In this document: piece after piece, positions 55,231 through 56,933 of the stretch | Layout: each line of letters starts with the position of its first letter | How positions within the stretch are numbered: the stretch's first letter is position 1 | Origin: Paratrimastix pyriformis | Lineage: Eukaryota > Preaxostyla > Paratrimastigidae | NCBI GenBank assembly: GCA_027972325.1 | Contig: JAPMOS010000150.1 | Location: forward strand, 25,001-81,933 | Direction: 5' to 3' | Length of the DNA: 56,933 nt | Made by a program: the position numbers and the translations under genes | Notes under the pieces: model-generated | Databases searched by the model: none | What the model was told of the DNA's origin: nothing | The model's input: the letters and a program-made list of their open reading frames with translations, nothing else

Positions 55231-55448
55231 CGACAACGCAGGCGGTGCATGCTCAGGCGGCATCCGAAGCAGGGGCCCATGGGCAGCGTGGACCCGGCCG
55301 GGCCCACCGCTGCGGCAGGCGGCCCCTCAGCGCGGCCACAGACGGGCCTTCATGCACCATCGGAGGGATCCGGTGTCCCAGGCTTTCCACCTCGAACAAC
55401 GCACGGAGCCTCCGTCCGGCCCTGGTCAGTGGCGGGCTCTCAGCAGCT

Positions 55449-56323
55449 CTTAGAGACGGCGGCCTCCCGTCCGCCGCCGCGTCGCCCTCGGTTGCGAAAG
55501 GCCCTCCCGCCGTCTTGCACCTGAGGCACTGGCTGTACCCACATCAGGGTTCCATCCCCCAGTTGGACTTGGATGAGGCCCTGCCCCCGAGGCACCATCA
55601 CCGTCCGGGCCAGTTGCGGCTCTCCTGTTCTCTGGCGGATCGCGTTGGCATTCACCGCCTCCCGCGACGGCCGCCGTCCTCCCCGCACATGACGCTCCGG
55701 CTCCCCCACAGGGATTACAGTGGAGGCGGCAAGAGCAGCCTCTTGGGCCCTCCTCCTTCTGGGCAAGCTACTGGGCCTCGCCGCATGCGCAGGCCGAGTC
55801 CGGGTCTTCCCTCGCAGGTGCGGTCGTCGGTTCATCCTCAGCGGGGGCTCGCTCGGGAGGACAAGGCACTCCTCGTCATCATCAGCAGGAGAGGTACGGT
55901 CATCCACGGGTACCACTTCTTTGGCTGTCGATCTCCGCTCTCTGGGTGAGGCTTCTCGGTCCTGGGATGGTGCTTTCCCATTCGCAGCGCGACGGGTCGC
56001 CAGGCCCACGAACAGTCCAGGGGGTGGTGCTGCACGAAGCTCCTCGAATGCCCCAACCGGGAGCTCGACATAACAATAGCGCTTCCTCGGGCCATAACGG
56101 ATGCTCATTGGCTTCTGGGGGAGTTCCCCCAGGATCTCTGGCCAGGGGGTTCCCGGGGTGCGACGCAGGTAAACGGACTGGAGCTGAGTTGGCCCCTGCT
56201 GCATGCTGCTGGGTCCCCAGGTCACCTACGCGCCCCGCGCAGTCGGAGCTAGAGCCGCCACCGTGACCGTCGGAACCGAGCCGGGAGCAGAGGGTGCCAC
56301 AGGCGCCGGGGGTTTCTGGTCCT
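55449..56323 (-). CDS. LINE ORF1, 3' part, copy C
   Basis: Matches the end of ORF1 in copy B (from DQKPPAPVAPSAPGSV through MSIRYGPRKRYCYVELPVGA to the basic tail). The left part of ORF1 is missing: homology stops at CTGGTCCT and the 51-bp hairpin repeat begins. Confidence 0.8.
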
Positions 56324-56324
56324 G

Positions 56325-56375
56325 CCAGTCAGTCAGTCTCGTGTTAATGCAGCCTCGTGTGAGGCTAACTAAGGA
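56325..56375 (+). repeat. 51-bp hairpin repeat, copy 3
   Basis: CCAGTCAGTCAGTCTCGTGT... to CTAAGGA, directly at the truncation point of LINE copy C. The flanks differ from those of copies 1 and 2, which defines the repeat's limits. Confidence 0.9.
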
Positions 56376-56933
56376 TGTTTTTGCTTCCAATTTTCCCGGG
56401 GATCGGTTAGGAATGGGCTCATTCTGGCACTGGGAATGATGTTTCCCAAGTGCGGTGCACTGCTGCACAGAGCCCCTTTTTGGAATGGGCCCTCGGAAGG
56501 GCATCAGATGGCGGTCGGTCATCCACTTTCTCCCCCATCCAATGCGAGCTCAGGCTCGCCACACCAAATCGGGCATGTGTGGTAGTCACATTTTGTTTGG
56601 GGGTGTCCGTTGGGCCCTATCCGGGCCAATCCCAAAATGGGAATCCATTTCGACCGACGATCCGGTTCATCCGCAGGCTCTCGGTCGTTTGCGTTGGGTC
56701 TGGGAAACTAGACCCCAAAGAAAAAATTGAGCCTGCAGAATTTTTAATTAAGTCTTTTTGCGATTTTGGTGCCTCATGCGCCCCTTCGATCGTCGCGCCC
56801 CCTTCGTGACCGCAGCTGTGAGGCTCGATGCCCAACCAAACTAGGATATTCCAAGAGAAACAGTGAGCCCCCATGGGTTCCTGTCCGGGTCAGGGCCAGG
56901 CCCGAGCCCACCGAGCGAGGCGGTTGGTCGTTT
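56376..56933. other. Right-edge region, unidentified
   Basis: 558 bp of less GC-rich sequence without a convincing reading frame or RNA gene. A short stretch near 56725 (TGAGCCTGCAGAATTTT) recalls 46849-46866 in the foldback interior. It may belong to the same element family, but the similarity is too short to be sure. Confidence 0.35.

Larger units (their letters stand above)
48229..56323 (-). mobile_element. LINE, copy C, inverted, 5'-truncated in ORF1
   Basis: Reading right to left: the last third of ORF1 (56323-55449), the 201-bp array (55230-52655), endonuclease (about 52030-51040), linker, reverse transcriptase (about 50730-49300), C-terminal CCHC zinc finger (about 48870-48760), stop at 48372 and a 3' tail. 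It gives the 3' half that copies A and B lack. Frames change repeatedly, mostly at G or C runs. Confidence 0.9.

Overview
This is nuclear DNA of a eukaryote, most likely a single-celled one. It has spliced genes with very short introns, eukaryotic tRNA genes, a USP7-type deubiquitinase, and LTR, non-LTR and DNA transposons. Exons are GC-rich, while introns are full of micro- and minisatellites. I cannot name the species from sequence alone. A run of ten N at 34012-34021 joins two contigs. The sequence after the gap (34022-46108) is nearly the same as 19128 to about 31765, so this part is probably one locus shown twice (two haplotypes, or an uncollapsed overlap) rather than two loci.

Region 1 (1-20416) is dominated by a host gene on the minus strand, a homologue of ubiquitin-specific protease 7 (HAUSP). 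It starts with ATG at 20416. I can follow 16 exons (MATH domain, Cys/His protease core, linker helix, start of the first ubiquitin-like domain) down to 5650, and all exon phases agree. The C-terminal half must lie beyond the left edge. Four intact tRNA genes sit inside its introns: Leu-AAG twice, Ile-AAT and Cys-GCA. Two more tRNA genes, Ala-GGC and Thr-AGT, are each cut in two by a transposable element with long terminal inverted repeats (TIRs). Element E1 (670-5254) carries a PiggyBac-like transposase and splits tRNA-Ala. Element E2 is a near-perfect palindrome (8788-9272 plus 14336-14833) that splits tRNA-Thr, and a Ty3/gypsy-type LTR element (9273-14335) has landed in its 23-bp loop. The TIRs of E1 and E2 share a core, and all four ends have the same layout: TAG, then 14 unconserved bases, then the TIR. 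This looks like a transposon family that enters tRNA genes.

Region 2 (20417-34011) holds the last exon of an unknown upstream gene, ending only 90 bp from the USP7 start. It is followed on the plus strand by a six-exon gene with a hAT-like transposase layout (21289-24902), two of whose introns are mostly microsatellite. Then comes a LINE (25390 to the gap) with a proline-rich ORF1, a 201-bp GC-rich repeat array open in several frames, an APE-type endonuclease and the beginning of a reverse transcriptase.

Region 3 (34022-46108) repeats 19128-31765: USP7 exons 1-5, the terminal exon, the hAT-like gene, and LINE ORF1 plus its 201-bp array.

Region 4 (46107-48228) is a foldback element with arms of about 225 bp and an inner 51-bp hairpin repeat. 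Region 5 (48229-56323) is a third LINE copy, on the minus strand, with the full 3' half (endonuclease, RT with FADD, C-terminal CCHC) and a 5'-truncated ORF1. Region 6 (56324-56933) begins with a third copy of the 51-bp hairpin repeat, followed by sequence I cannot identify. In both spliced genes, the 5' splice sites that homology and phase force on me are mostly GTC(T/C)G rather than GTRAG.
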